Shown: positions 38,551-47,514 of the stretch, one piece after another
Layout: each line of letters opens with the position of its first letter
Position numbering within the stretch: position 1 is the stretch's first letter
DNA from: Kribbella pratensis
GTDB lineage: Bacteria > Actinomycetota > Actinomycetes > Propionibacteriales > Kribbellaceae
DNA length: 64,000 bases
Reading direction: 5' to 3'
Assembly (NCBI RefSeq): GCF_004366075.1
Contig: NZ_SODU01000001.1
Location: 248,001 to 312,000, forward strand
Notes under the pieces: generated by a model
Database searches by the model: none
The model's input: only the letters and a program-made list of their open reading frames with translations
What the model was told of the DNA's origin: nothing
Program-made: the position numbers and the translations under genes

Positions 38551-38564
38551 AGGCAGAATAGCCG

Positions 38565-39506
38565 ATGGATACCGCGGCCCGGCTGCTCCGATTGCTGTCG
38601 TTGCTTCACTCGCGCCCCCAGTGGGACGGTGCCGAGCTGGCAGCAAGGCTCGAGATCACGCCTCGCACCGTACGGCGGGACATCACCAGGCTGCGGTCGC
38701 TCGGCTACCCGATCGACGCCGAGGCCGGGATCGGCGGTGGCTATCGCCTCGGACCCGGTGGACGCCTGCCGCCGCTGCTGCTCGAGGACTCCGAGGCCGT
38801 GGCGATCGCGGTCGGTCTGCGGGTCGCGACGACCACGACGGTGTCCGGCGTCGAGGAGGCGGCGATCTCGGCGCTCGCCAAACTCCATCAGGTGCTGCCC
38901 GTCCGGCTCCGGGAGCAGGTCGACGCGATCGGGGCACACACGACTCAGTTGCCGCAGGGCGAACTGCCGCCGGTTGACGGCGGCGTGCTGGTCACGCTGG
39001 CGGCGGGTTGCCGGCACGTCGAAGGCATCCGGTTCCGCTATCGCACCCATGACGGCAGCGAGTCGGAGCGCAGCGTCGAACCGCTGCAGATCGTGCACAC
39101 CGGCCGGCGCTGGTACCTCGTCGCCCGCGACCGCGACCGGCAGGCCTGGCGAACCTTCCGGGTCGACCGCATCGAGCAGCCGGTGCTCACCGGGTCCCGG
39201 TACCGCTTCGACGACCCGCCGGACCCGGTCGCACTCGTTGCCGAGGGCACCGGAGTGTCGCCGTGGGACATCGTCGCCCGGATCCGCGTCCAGGCTCCCG
39301 CCGCCACCGTCACGAAGATGATCCCGCCGAGTCAGGGCGTGGTCGAAGAGCTCGACGCCGCGACCTGTGAGGTCCGCTTCGCCGCCAACGAACTCGGCCC
39401 TCTGGTCGCCCAGGTCTGCCGGATCTATTGGCCGTTCGAGATCCTCGAGCCACCTGAACTACGCACCGCCGTCCACGAGCACGCCCGTCGGCTGCTGGAC
39501 TCCTAG
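38565..39506 (+). CDS. WYL-domain transcriptional regulator (YafY type)
   Basis: 313 residues. The N-terminal winged helix (LLSLLHSRPQWDGAELAARLEITPRTVRRDITRLRSLGY in pattern) is followed by a WYL domain with RRWYLVARDRDRQAWRTFRVDRI and a C-terminal WCX extension. WYL proteins sense a ligand, often nucleotides or DNA ends, and control nearby genes. It is likely the regulator of the divergent DinB-ankyrin gene. Its stop shares CTAG (39503-39506) with hrpA. Confidence 0.92.
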   Translation: MDTAARLLRLLSLLHSRPQWDGAELAARLEITPRTVRRDITRLRSLGYPIDAEAGIGGGYRLGPGGRLPPLLLEDSEAVAIAVGLRVATTTTVSGVEEAAISALAKLHQVLPVRLREQVDAIGAHTTQLPQGELPPVDGGVLVTLAAGCRHVEGIRFRYRTHDGSESERSVEPLQIVHTGRRWYLVARDRDRQAWRTFRVDRIEQPVLTGSRYRFDDPPDPVALVAEGTGVSPWDIVARIRVQAPAATVTKMIPPSQGVVEELDAATCEVRFAANELGPLVAQVCRIYWPFEILEPPELRTAVHEHARRLLDS

Positions 39507-42500
39507 CTGTCGGCCAGGGCCTTGCGGATGCGTTTTTCGGAGACTGGGTACGGCGTGCCGAGGGTTTGGGCGAACAGGCTGATGCGGAGTTCTTCGAGCA
39601 TCCACCGGACCTCGAGCAGTTCGGGGCTCGGGTACTTGCCTGTCGGCACCGCGCGGAGTCTCTTGCGGTACTCGTCGGTGAGCATGTCGACGACGGCCAT
39701 CCCGGAGCGGTCGCGCGCCGCGTTGGCGCCGAGCTTGTCCAGGCGCAGCTCCATGCCGCGCAGGTACCGCACCAGATCGGGCAGTCGCTTCGCCCCGGTC
39801 TCGGTGATGAAGCCCGGATGCACGAGGCCTTCGAGCTGACCGCGGACATCCGACAGGGCAGCGAGCAACGCGGGGCTGGCCGCGCGGGAGATCTGCTTGT
39901 CCACGGTCCGCGCATGCCCGAGCACCTGCTCGACCTGCTGCAGAATCGTCAGCACGGTGTCCGCGAGTTCCGACCGTACGGCGTCCCGCAGGATCGAGAA
40001 CGCGGTCAGGTTCCACGCCGGCCCGCCTGCCGCTGCCATCAGCTGATCGACAGCCGCCGCGATCGCATCGTCGAGCAGCTCACCGACGTTGCGATGCGGA
40101 CCCGCCATCAGAGTCAGCTTCTGCGCACTGCTGAGTTGGCGTTGTACGACGTCGATCACCGACGGCATGGTCAGCAGCAGAAGCCGCCGCGTGCCCGCCC
40201 ACATCGCCGCGGCCTGGTCGCGCTCGGTCTCCTGCAGGCGGATCGCGACGCTCTTGCCCTCGTCGACGAGCGCCGGGTAGCCCGCGACCGTCAGCCCGTT
40301 GCGGTGCTCGGAGAAGCTGCGGGGGAGATCGCCGAACGTCCAGTCGGTCAGGCCGGCCTTCTCCAGTCCGCTGACCGCCTTCGACGCGACCTGTGAGATC
40401 GCGGCCTTCGTCTTCGGCTTCAGCTTCTCCTTCAGCTTGGCGAGATCCTTGCCCTCGGCCACTGTCTTGCGTTTGTCGTCCTCGACCCGGAACGTCATCC
40501 GCAGGTGCTCAGGCACCCGGGTCCAGTCCCAGTCCTCGGGCTCGATCACCACGCCGCGCAGGTCCCGCAAGGCGCGTGCCATCGCGTCGGTGAGCGGCCC
40601 GGACGCCGGGTCGAGCTCGGGGAGGATCTGTCGCGCGTGGTCCGGCGCGGGCACGATGTTCCGCCGTACAGCCTTGGGCAGCGACTTGATCAGCGTCGTG
40701 ACCAGTTCCTCGCGGAATCCGGGAACGCTCCACTCGAAGCCGTCCGCGGTCACCTGGTTCAGGACGAGCAGCGGGATGTGCACGGTCACGCCGTCGGCAT
40801 CCGTGCCGGGCTCGAACGCATAGGTCAGGTCGAACGTCATCCCGTTCTGCGTCCAGTGGAGCGGGAACTCGTCCTCCTTGACGTCCGCACCTTCGCGGAC
40901 GATCAGCGAACGCTCGAAGTCGAGCAGGTCGGGGTCGCGCTGCCGTGCCGTCTTCCACCACGTGTCGAAGTGCCGGCCGGTGACGACCTCGGGGCCGAGA
41001 CGCTCGTCGTAGAACGCGAACAGCGTCTCGTCGTCGACCAGCAGGTCGCGTCGCCGGGTCCGCTCCTCGAGTTCCTCGACCTCTTCGATCAGTTTGCGGT
41101 TCTCGTGGAAGAACTTGTGGTGGGTGTCCCAGTCGCCCTCGACCAGCGCGTGCCGGATGAACAGCTCGCGCGACACCTCCGGGTCGACCTTCCCGTAGTT
41201 CACCTTGCGCCGGGCAACGATCGGTACGCCGTACAGCGTGACCTTCTCGTACGCCATCACGGCGCCGGCCTTGCGTTCCCAGTGCGGCTCGGAGTACGAG
41301 CGCTTGATCAGGTGCGGCGCGAGATCCTCGGCCCACTCCGGCTCGATCTTCGCGTTCACCCGCGCCCACAGCTTCGACGTCTCGACCAGCTCGGCGGCCA
41401 TCACGAACTGCGGCGGCTTCTTGAACAGCCCGGAGCCGGGGAAGATCGCGAACTTCGTCCCGCGCGCGCCGAGGTACTGGTGCTGGTTCGCGGGATCCTT
41501 CATCCCGAGGTGGCTGAGCAAGCCGGACATCAGCGCGATGTGCACGCTCTGTGGGTCGGCCGGCTCGCCGCTGTTGAGTTTCACGCCGATCTGTGTGGCG
41601 ACCTGGCGGAGCTGCGCGAAGATGTCCTGCCACTCGCGGACCCGGAGATAGTTCAGGTACTCGCTGCGGCACATCCGGCGGAACTGGTTACCGGACAGCT
41701 CCTTCTGCTGCTTCTTCAGGTAGCCCCAGAGGTTCAGGTAGCCGAGGAAGTCGCTGTTCGGGTCCCGGAACCGGGCATGCGCCTGCTGGGCCTGCGCCTC
41801 GGCATCGGTCGGGCGCTCGCGCGGGTCCTGGATCGAGAGTGCGGCCGCGATCACCATGACCTCGCGGACACAGGCATGCTTGTCGGCCTCGACGATCATC
41901 CGCGCCAGCCGCGGGTCCAGCGGGATCTGCGCGAGCTGCCGGCCGATCGGAGTCAGCCGGCCGCCCTTCGGTGTATCGATCGCTCCCAGCTCGGTGAGCA
42001 GCTGCAGGCCGTCGGTGATGCTGCGCTTGTCGGGTTCGTCGATGAACGGGAACGCGGCGATGTCGCCGAGCCCGATCGCGGTCATCTGCAGGATGACGGA
42101 GGCGAGGTTGGTGCGCAGGATCTCCGGGTCGGTGAACTCGGGCCGGTTGGTGAAGTCCTCCTCGGAGTACAGCCGGATGCAGATGCCGTCGCTGGTCCGG
42201 CCGCTGCGGCCCTTGCGCTGGTTCGCGCTGGCCTGCGACACCGGCTCGATCGGGAGGTGCTGGACCTTGGTGCGGTGGCTGTAGCGCGAGATCCGCGCCG
42301 TACCGGGGTCGATCACGTACTTGATGCCCGGGACGGTCAGCGAGGTCTCGGCGACGTTCGTGGCGAGCACGATCCGGCGGTTCGAGTGCGGCTGGAAGAC
42401 CCGGTGCTGCTCCGCGTTGGAGAGCCTGGCGTAGAGGGGGAGGATCTCGGTCGTACGGCGTTCGCCGCGGAACTTGTCGTTCAACGCGTCGGCGGTGTCG

Positions 42501-43555
42501 CGGATCTCGCGCTCACCGGACAGGAACACCAGTACGTCGCCGTCCGCCTCGTACTCGAGCTCGTCGACGGCGTCCAGGATCGCCTGGGTCTGGTCGCGGT
42601 CGATCGTGCTCGGGTCCTCGGGGTCGTTGACCGGGCGGTACCGCACCTCGACCGGATAGGTGCGGCCGGACACCTCGACGATCGGCGCCGGGGTGCCGTC
42701 CGCGGCCGCGAAGTGCGCGGCGAACCGCTCCGGGTCGATGGTCGCCGAGGTGATGATCACCTTGAGGTCCGGGCGGCGGGGGAGCAGACGCTTGAGGTAG
42801 CCGAGGATGAAGTCGATGTTCAGGCTGCGCTCGTGCGCCTCGTCGATGATGAGCGTGTCGTACCGCGTGAGGTCGCGGTCGCGCTGCAGCTCGTTCAGCA
42901 GGATGCCGTCGGTCATCAGCTTGACCAGCGACCGCTCGCTGACCTTGTCGGTGAACCGTACGGCGAAACCGATCGTCTCACCGAGCTCGGTGCCGAGCTC
43001 CTCCGCGATTCGCTCCGCGACCGTGCGCGCCGCGAGCCGGCGGGGCTGGGTGTGGCCGATCATGCCGTGCACGCCGCGGCCGAGCTCGAGGCAGATCTTC
43101 GGGATCTGGGTGGTCTTCCCGGACCCGGTCTCACCGGCGACGACCACGACCTGGTGGTCCCGGATCGCGGCGGCGATCTCGTCCTTCAGCTGGCTGACCG
43201 GCAGCTCTTCCGGGTAGGTGATCTCGGGTACGGCGTTGCGCCGTACGTCGACCCGCCGTTCGGCCTGCTCGACCGCCCCGGCCACACTCTGCAGCTCGGC
43301 GGCCCGCTTGCGAGCGTCCGTCGTACGCCGAACCCGCTCGAGCCGCCGCCCGAGATGCTCCCGGTCGTACGCCGTCAGATCGTCGAGCCGAGCCACCACG
43401 TCCGCAAGATTCAGCTCACCCTCGGCAGCACCGGATGCGGTTGCCGGGGCGGCGGCTTGGCGTCCCTTTCCGCCGCGCCGACGGCGCCGGCGATTGGCCG
43501 GGTCCTGCGAGGGGGCTGGGGGTGGACTCGTGGACTCGGTCCGGGCATCAGGCAT
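39503..43555 (-). CDS. hrpA: ATP-dependent RNA helicase HrpA
   Basis: 1350 residues, the usual HrpA length. Motifs: Walker A GETGSGKTT (about 147), DEAH in IIDEAHERSLNIDF, SAT in ITSATID, and the C-terminal QRKGRSGRT. The helicase core is followed by the HA2/OB region and the large DUF3418-type C-terminus. The N-terminus has a basic low-complexity patch (RRRRRRGGKGR). HrpA acts on ribosome-stalled or structured RNA; in E. coli it resolves stalled ribosomes. It follows a universal stress protein gene on the same strand after a 45-bp gap. Confidence 0.97.
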   Translation of the reverse strand: MPDARTESTSPPPAPSQDPANRRRRRRGGKGRQAAAPATASGAAEGELNLADVVARLDDLTAYDREHLGRRLERVRRTTDARKRAAELQSVAGAVEQAERRVDVRRNAVPEITYPEELPVSQLKDEIAAAIRDHQVVVVAGETGSGKTTQIPKICLELGRGVHGMIGHTQPRRLAARTVAERIAEELGTELGETIGFAVRFTDKVSERSLVKLMTDGILLNELQRDRDLTRYDTLIIDEAHERSLNIDFILGYLKRLLPRRPDLKVIITSATIDPERFAAHFAAADGTPAPIVEVSGRTYPVEVRYRPVNDPEDPSTIDRDQTQAILDAVDELEYEADGDVLVFLSGEREIRDTADALNDKFRGERRTTEILPLYARLSNAEQHRVFQPHSNRRIVLATNVAETSLTVPGIKYVIDPGTARISRYSHRTKVQHLPIEPVSQASANQRKGRSGRTSDGICIRLYSEEDFTNRPEFTDPEILRTNLASVILQMTAIGLGDIAAFPFIDEPDKRSITDGLQLLTELGAIDTPKGGRLTPIGRQLAQIPLDPRLARMIVEADKHACVREVMVIAAALSIQDPRERPTDAEAQAQQAHARFRDPNSDFLGYLNLWGYLKKQQKELSGNQFRRMCRSEYLNYLRVREWQDIFAQLRQVATQIGVKLNSGEPADPQSVHIALMSGLLSHLGMKDPANQHQYLGARGTKFAIFPGSGLFKKPPQFVMAAELVETSKLWARVNAKIEPEWAEDLAPHLIKRSYSEPHWERKAGAVMAYEKVTLYGVPIVARRKVNYGKVDPEVSRELFIRHALVEGDWDTHHKFFHENRKLIEEVEELEERTRRRDLLVDDETLFAFYDERLGPEVVTGRHFDTWWKTARQRDPDLLDFERSLIVREGADVKEDEFPLHWTQNGMTFDLTYAFEPGTDADGVTVHIPLLVLNQVTADGFEWSVPGFREELVTTLIKSLPKAVRRNIVPAPDHARQILPELDPASGPLTDAMARALRDLRGVVIEPEDWDWTRVPEHLRMTFRVEDDKRKTVAEGKDLAKLKEKLKPKTKAAISQVASKAVSGLEKAGLTDWTFGDLPRSFSEHRNGLTVAGYPALVDEGKSVAIRLQETERDQAAAMWAGTRRLLLLTMPSVIDVVQRQLSSAQKLTLMAGPHRNVGELLDDAIAAAVDQLMAAAGGPAWNLTAFSILRDAVRSELADTVLTILQQVEQVLGHARTVDKQISRAASPALLAALSDVRGQLEGLVHPGFITETGAKRLPDLVRYLRGMELRLDKLGANAARDRSGMAVVDMLTDEYRKRLRAVPTGKYPSPELLEVRWMLEELRISLFAQTLGTPYPVSEKRIRKALADS

Positions 43556-43600
43556 AACCAGTCCAGTTTAGAGGCCCGACCCCAGCACCTCACCCGGATT

Positions 43601-44005
43601 TCAGTCGTGGGGGGACGGGACCTTGACGGCGAGGACCGGGACGGGGGACTCGAGGAGGACTCGCTGGGCGGTGCTGCCGAGGATGAGTTTGCCGACCGGG
43701 CTGCGGCGGCGGAGGCCGAGGACGATCAGACCGACGTCCTCGGCGGCAGCCGCCTTCAGGAGGGCGCCGGCCACGTCGCCCTCGGAGACCGCCTGCTGGA
43801 TCGTCACCTCGACGCCGTGTTCGCGCAGCTTGGCCTCGGCGGCCGCCAACTCGTCGGCGTTGGCGTAGCGGGCGTCGATGTAGGCGTCGCCCCGGCTCGT
43901 GTTCAGCAGCAGGATCGAGGCCCCGCGCAGCTCGGCCTCGGTCGCTGCGGCGGTCAGCGCCGCCTCACCCTCGGGCGTTGGTACGTATCCGACGAGAATC
44001 TTCAC
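43601..44005 (-). CDS. Universal stress protein (UspA) family
   Basis: 134 residues from the GTG at 44005 with GGGAGAG about 8 bases upstream; an upstream ATG is rejected. The single Usp domain shows VGYVPTPEGEAAL, the nucleotide-binding region LIVLGLRRRSPVGKLILGSTAQRVLLESPVPVLAVK. The glycine and Ser/Thr pattern of G-2x-G-9x-G-(S/T) suggests ATP binding. It is upstream of hrpA on the same strand. It is divergent from an LLM gene across a large inverted repeat. Confidence 0.9.
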   Translation of the reverse strand: MKILVGYVPTPEGEAALTAAATEAELRGASILLLNTSRGDAYIDARYANADELAAAEAKLREHGVEVTIQQAVSEGDVAGALLKAAAAEDVGLIVLGLRRRSPVGKLILGSTAQRVLLESPVPVLAVKVPSPHD

Positions 44006-44026
44006 GGTTCTTACTCTCCCATGCCT

Positions 44027-44124
44027 GACCTGCGCCACTCACCAAGCAGCCCGAAGCCGAGCAACCCACGCTCAGCCACAGCCGCGAACGAGCCCGCTGC
44101 GGGGGTTGGTGAGTGGCGCAGGTC
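44027..44124. repeat. 98-bp element with 19-bp perfect terminal inverted repeats
   Basis: gacctgcgccactcaccaa (44027-44045) and its exact complement (44106-44124) enclose 60 bp. The element lies between the divergent Usp and LLM genes. The long, perfect arms are much larger than ordinary operators, and no stem with a short loop forms. It could be a miniature mobile repeat or a paired regulator site. No target-site duplication is obvious. Confidence 0.6.
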
Positions 44125-44160
44125 CATCAACCGCCCTCGCCGCCGGTTAGGGTCGAGCAC

Positions 44161-44943
44161 ATGGTCGAACTTCAGGTGGTCCTCCCGGACGAGTCGGCGA
44201 CGATGCCGCCCGAGCGACTGGTCGAGCTGGCGATCGCCGCGGAGGACCTGGGCTACGGTACGGCGTGGTTGCCCGATCACCTCCTCCCGCCGGGTGAGTT
44301 CGGCCCGACCTACGGCGGCGTGTACGAACCTCTCGTCACGATCGGGTACCTGGCGGCGCGCGCGAGCCGGATCCGGTTCGGGACCTCGGTGCTCGTGCTG
44401 CCGATGCGGAGTCCGTACGTGGTCGCCAAGCAGGCGGCGACACTGCACCGGTTGTCCGGCGAGCGCGTCGTACTGGGGATCGGCGCGGGGTGGGCGAAGG
44501 ACGAGTTCGCGGCAGTCCGTGCCGTGTTCGAGGAGCGCGGCCGCCGCACGGACGAGTCACTCGGGATCATCCGTGATCTCTTCGAGGGCCGGGACCGCGG
44601 CGGGGTGTTCGAGCCCAAGCCCCGGGCGCCGCTCCCGCTCATGATCGGCGGTACGACGGTGCCCGCGTTGCGCCGCGCCGCGCGCTACGGCGACGAGTGG
44701 CAGGGGCTCAACCTGGACGGTGCCGGATTCGCGGCGGCGGTATCGCGGCTCAGGTCGTTCGGTGACCGGCCGATCAAGGTCGGGACGCGGCTCGACTGGT
44801 CCGACGGCGATCCCGACCCGGTCGTCGCCATGGCTCACGAGCTCGTCGACGCCGGCGCGGAGACCGTGGCGGTGTCCTTCGGGGACGAGGCCAGCGCGCT
44901 GGACCGGATGACGAGGTTCCGGAAGCTCTTCACGGCGGGGTGA
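44161..44943 (+). CDS. LLM-class (luciferase-like) F420/FMN oxidoreductase
   Basis: 260 residues from the ATG at 44161, with TAGGGT (44148-44153) 7 bases upstream. It shows the luciferase-like fold: LAIAAEDLGYGTAWLPDHLLPP, ASRIRFGTSVLVLPMRSPYVVAKQAATL and RVVLGIGAGWAKDEF. It is probably a F420-dependent enzyme of unknown substrate. It converges on the acyl-CoA synthetase gene with a 14-bp overlap. It differs clearly from the LLM at 27950. Confidence 0.9.
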   Translation: MVELQVVLPDESATMPPERLVELAIAAEDLGYGTAWLPDHLLPPGEFGPTYGGVYEPLVTIGYLAARASRIRFGTSVLVLPMRSPYVVAKQAATLHRLSGERVVLGIGAGWAKDEFAAVRAVFEERGRRTDESLGIIRDLFEGRDRGGVFEPKPRAPLPLMIGGTTVPALRRAARYGDEWQGLNLDGAGFAAAVSRLRSFGDRPIKVGTRLDWSDGDPDPVVAMAHELVDAGAETVAVSFGDEASALDRMTRFRKLFTAG

Positions 44944-46594
44944 GTTTGCCGCGCAGGACCTTGCCGGTCGCGTTGCGCGGGAATTCGTCGAGGACCACGA
45001 TCCGGCGCGGGGTCTTGTAGCGTGCGAGGTTGGCCTTCACGTGCGTCAGCAACTCGTCCTCGGTGGCCGGCGAGTCGAGTACGACGTACGCGATCAGCCG
45101 CTGGCCGAACTCGTCGTCGGGGACTCCGGCAACGACCGCTTCGGCGACCGCGGGATGTGCGGCGAGGCACTGCTCGACCTCGACCGGATACACGTTCTCG
45201 CCGCCGGACACGATCATGTCGTCCTCGCGGCCGTCGACGAACAAGCGCCCGGCCGCATCGACGTGACCGAGGTCGCCGGTGCTCATCCGCCCGTCGACGA
45301 CGGTCTTGCTCGAACCGTCCGAGTACCCGCCGAACACCAGCCCGCCGCCCGCGAAGATCCGCCCGGTCGTGCCGGTCGGCACCGTGCGGTCCTGGTCGTC
45401 GAGGATCCGGATCGTGCTGCCGAGACAGGGCCGCCCGACGGTCCCGGGCGCGGCGAGCAGGTCGGCGGACGTCGCGATCGTGGCGATGCCGACCTCGCTC
45501 GACCCGTACGCGTCGCACAGCACCGGCCCGAACCGTTCGATGAACCGCTCCGCCAGCGGCGCGCCGAGCTGGGACGCGCCCGAGATGACGGCCCGCAGCG
45601 AGCGCAGGTCGTGCTGGGCGGTGGCGTCCGGACCGAGATCGAGGATTCGGCGCAGCATCACCGGTACGGCGACGATCGCGCCGGCGCGGGTCGCCTCGAC
45701 GTCGGCGAGCAAGGTGGCGGCGTCGAACCGCGGTCGCAGGACGAGCGGCGAGCCGAGGAACAACGCGAGCATCGAGGTGAGGAGACCGAGCCCGTGGAAC
45801 AGCGGCGGGCAAACGACCATCGGCTCGCCCGCCCGGAGCCCGAACCGGCTGAGCGCGCTCCCGGTCAACCCCGCCAGCCCCACCGCGGTCGGCACCCGGG
45901 GCGCCGCCTTGGGCGTACCAGTGGTTCCCGAAGTGAGAATCGTGATGTGCCCGGCCGTGTCAGGCGCAGGCGCAGCCGGGCCGCCGCTCCGAGCGAGGTC
46001 ATGCAGGCTCCGAGGTCCGCGGCTGTCCTCGTCCGTCCCCGCCCCGGCCGACCTCAGGCCGGCTGACGCCGACAGAACAGCAGGGAGGTCGGCCGGCGGA
46101 GTGAACTCTTCGTCATGGACCAGGAGATCCGGCCGATGCCGTTCGAGGACCGCTTGGAGTTGCGGCGGTGCGAACTCGGTGTTCACGAACAGGACGTCCG
46201 CGCCGATCCGCGACGCCGCCAGCGTCGCCTCGAGGAATCCGCGGTGGTTGCGGCACAGCACCGCCACCTTGCTCCCGGCAACGATCCCGTACTGCGCCTG
46301 CATCCCGGCCGCGATCCGTTCGCACCGCCGATCCAGCTCGGCGTACGTCATCACGTCGTCCCCGGAGATCACCGCAGGCCGCTCCGGATACCGGATCGCC
46401 GCGATCACCCCGAGCGCCGCCATCGACTGACCCCAGGTCCGCAGCGCCCGTTCGATCCGCACGAGCTGCGCCGGCCCCGCCGACCTCCACACCCCGGACG
46501 TGATCAGTGCGACCGACAAGCCGCCGACCTCGGCCGCGCTCTGCACCAGCCATGCCGGCGGCCGCAGCGGTGGGATCGGGCGGATCGTCCTCAT
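44930..46594 (-). CDS. Acyl-CoA synthetase (AMP-dependent ligase)
   Basis: 554 residues from the ATG at 46594, which overlaps the upstream SDR stop as ATGA. The adenylate-forming motifs are ITILTSGTTGTPKAAPR (A3), DAYGSSEVG (A5), STGDLGHVDAAGRLFVDGREDDMIVSGGENVYP (A7-A8) and the C-terminal lysine NATGKVLRGKL (A10). It activates a fatty or related acid to acyl-AMP and acyl-CoA. Together with the SDR it may belong to a lipid or polyketide-like pathway, as seen in mycobacteria-type clusters; substrate unknown. Confidence 0.93.
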   Translation of the reverse strand: MRTIRPIPPLRPPAWLVQSAAEVGGLSVALITSGVWRSAGPAQLVRIERALRTWGQSMAALGVIAAIRYPERPAVISGDDVMTYAELDRRCERIAAGMQAQYGIVAGSKVAVLCRNHRGFLEATLAASRIGADVLFVNTEFAPPQLQAVLERHRPDLLVHDEEFTPPADLPAVLSASAGLRSAGAGTDEDSRGPRSLHDLARSGGPAAPAPDTAGHITILTSGTTGTPKAAPRVPTAVGLAGLTGSALSRFGLRAGEPMVVCPPLFHGLGLLTSMLALFLGSPLVLRPRFDAATLLADVEATRAGAIVAVPVMLRRILDLGPDATAQHDLRSLRAVISGASQLGAPLAERFIERFGPVLCDAYGSSEVGIATIATSADLLAAPGTVGRPCLGSTIRILDDQDRTVPTGTTGRIFAGGGLVFGGYSDGSSKTVVDGRMSTGDLGHVDAAGRLFVDGREDDMIVSGGENVYPVEVEQCLAAHPAVAEAVVAGVPDDEFGQRLIAYVVLDSPATEDELLTHVKANLARYKTPRRIVVLDEFPRNATGKVLRGKLTPP

Positions 46595-47469
46595 CGCTTC
46601 TTCCCGCCTCCGGTACGCCGGAAGTACTGCTCGAGCAACCGATCCGTCGGCACCCGCAACAGGTTGCCGATGGCATCGGCCGGCCGGACGAACGGCGGCG
46701 TGATGTTGTGCGGGCGCTCGGCCACCGCCGTACACACCTGATCGGCTGCCTGCTCCGGCGTCAGCCCCGGCAACTTGTTCAGCAGCGGCGTCGGCTCACT
46801 CATCCGCGTGTGCACCAGCCCCATGTAGACCGTCGAGGTCGTCACCCCGTCGCCGCGGACCTCCTGCGCCACGCACCGCAGCCACACGTCGAACGCGCTC
46901 TTCGACGCCAGGTACGCCGACCAGCGCGCCATCGGCGGCGTACGGACGCCGGCCGTCGACACGTTCACGATGTGGCCGGACCCGCGCTCGCGCATCGACG
47001 GCAGCAGTTCGAGCACGAGCTTCGCCGGCCCGAGGTAGTTGACCGCGTTCGTCCGCTCGATGTCGTGGAACCGCTGGTACGTGTCCGCGATCGATCGCCG
47101 GATCGACTTGCCGGCGTTGTTCACGAGTACGTCGACCCGCTCGTGCTCGGCCAGCATGGTCCGCACGAGCTCCTCGACCGCTGCCGGGTCGGCGAGGTTC
47201 GCCGGATACGCGTAGGCGGTCCCGCCCGCGGCACGAATCTCGTCGGCCACTGCCTGCAGTTGGTCCGCCGTTCGCGCGACGAGCAACACCGTCGCGCCTG
47301 CAGCAGCCAGCCGCCGTGCAGTTGCCTCACCGATCCCGTACGACGAACCGGTGACCAGCACCACCTTGCCCCGGACAGCCGCGTCCAGCCGCTCGTCGGA
47401 AATCCTGGTGCGACCGTTGGTGAGCGCGACAAGCAACGGCCACCCCGGAGCACGCTTCCCAGTCACCAT
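46591..47469 (-). CDS. SDR-family oxidoreductase, coupled to acyl-CoA synthetase
   Basis: 292 residues. Motifs: VTGSSYGIGEATARRL, NNAGKS, the Ser of VSTAG and the Tyr-x-x-x-Lys of SAYLASK. Compared with other SDRs it carries an N-terminal extension of about 30 residues and a long basic C-terminus (FRRTGGGKKR). It is the upstream gene of an ATGA-coupled pair with the acyl-CoA synthetase, and may reduce or oxidise the acyl or alcohol product. An XRE regulator gene lies upstream in the same direction, 45 bp away. Confidence 0.9.
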   Translation of the reverse strand: MVTGKRAPGWPLLVALTNGRTRISDERLDAAVRGKVVLVTGSSYGIGEATARRLAAAGATVLLVARTADQLQAVADEIRAAGGTAYAYPANLADPAAVEELVRTMLAEHERVDVLVNNAGKSIRRSIADTYQRFHDIERTNAVNYLGPAKLVLELLPSMRERGSGHIVNVSTAGVRTPPMARWSAYLASKSAFDVWLRCVAQEVRGDGVTTSTVYMGLVHTRMSEPTPLLNKLPGLTPEQAADQVCTAVAERPHNITPPFVRPADAIGNLLRVPTDRLLEQYFRRTGGGKKR

Positions 47470-47514
47470 GCGCCCGACATTACCCGCTGGTAGCCGTCAG
47501 TGGCAGGGGGTGAT

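Noticed and set aside
40505..44644. A 1379-residue open frame on the plus strand opposite hrpA
   Set aside because: Lies wholly over hrpA and the Usp and LLM genes, with no recognisable domain; a shadow frame.
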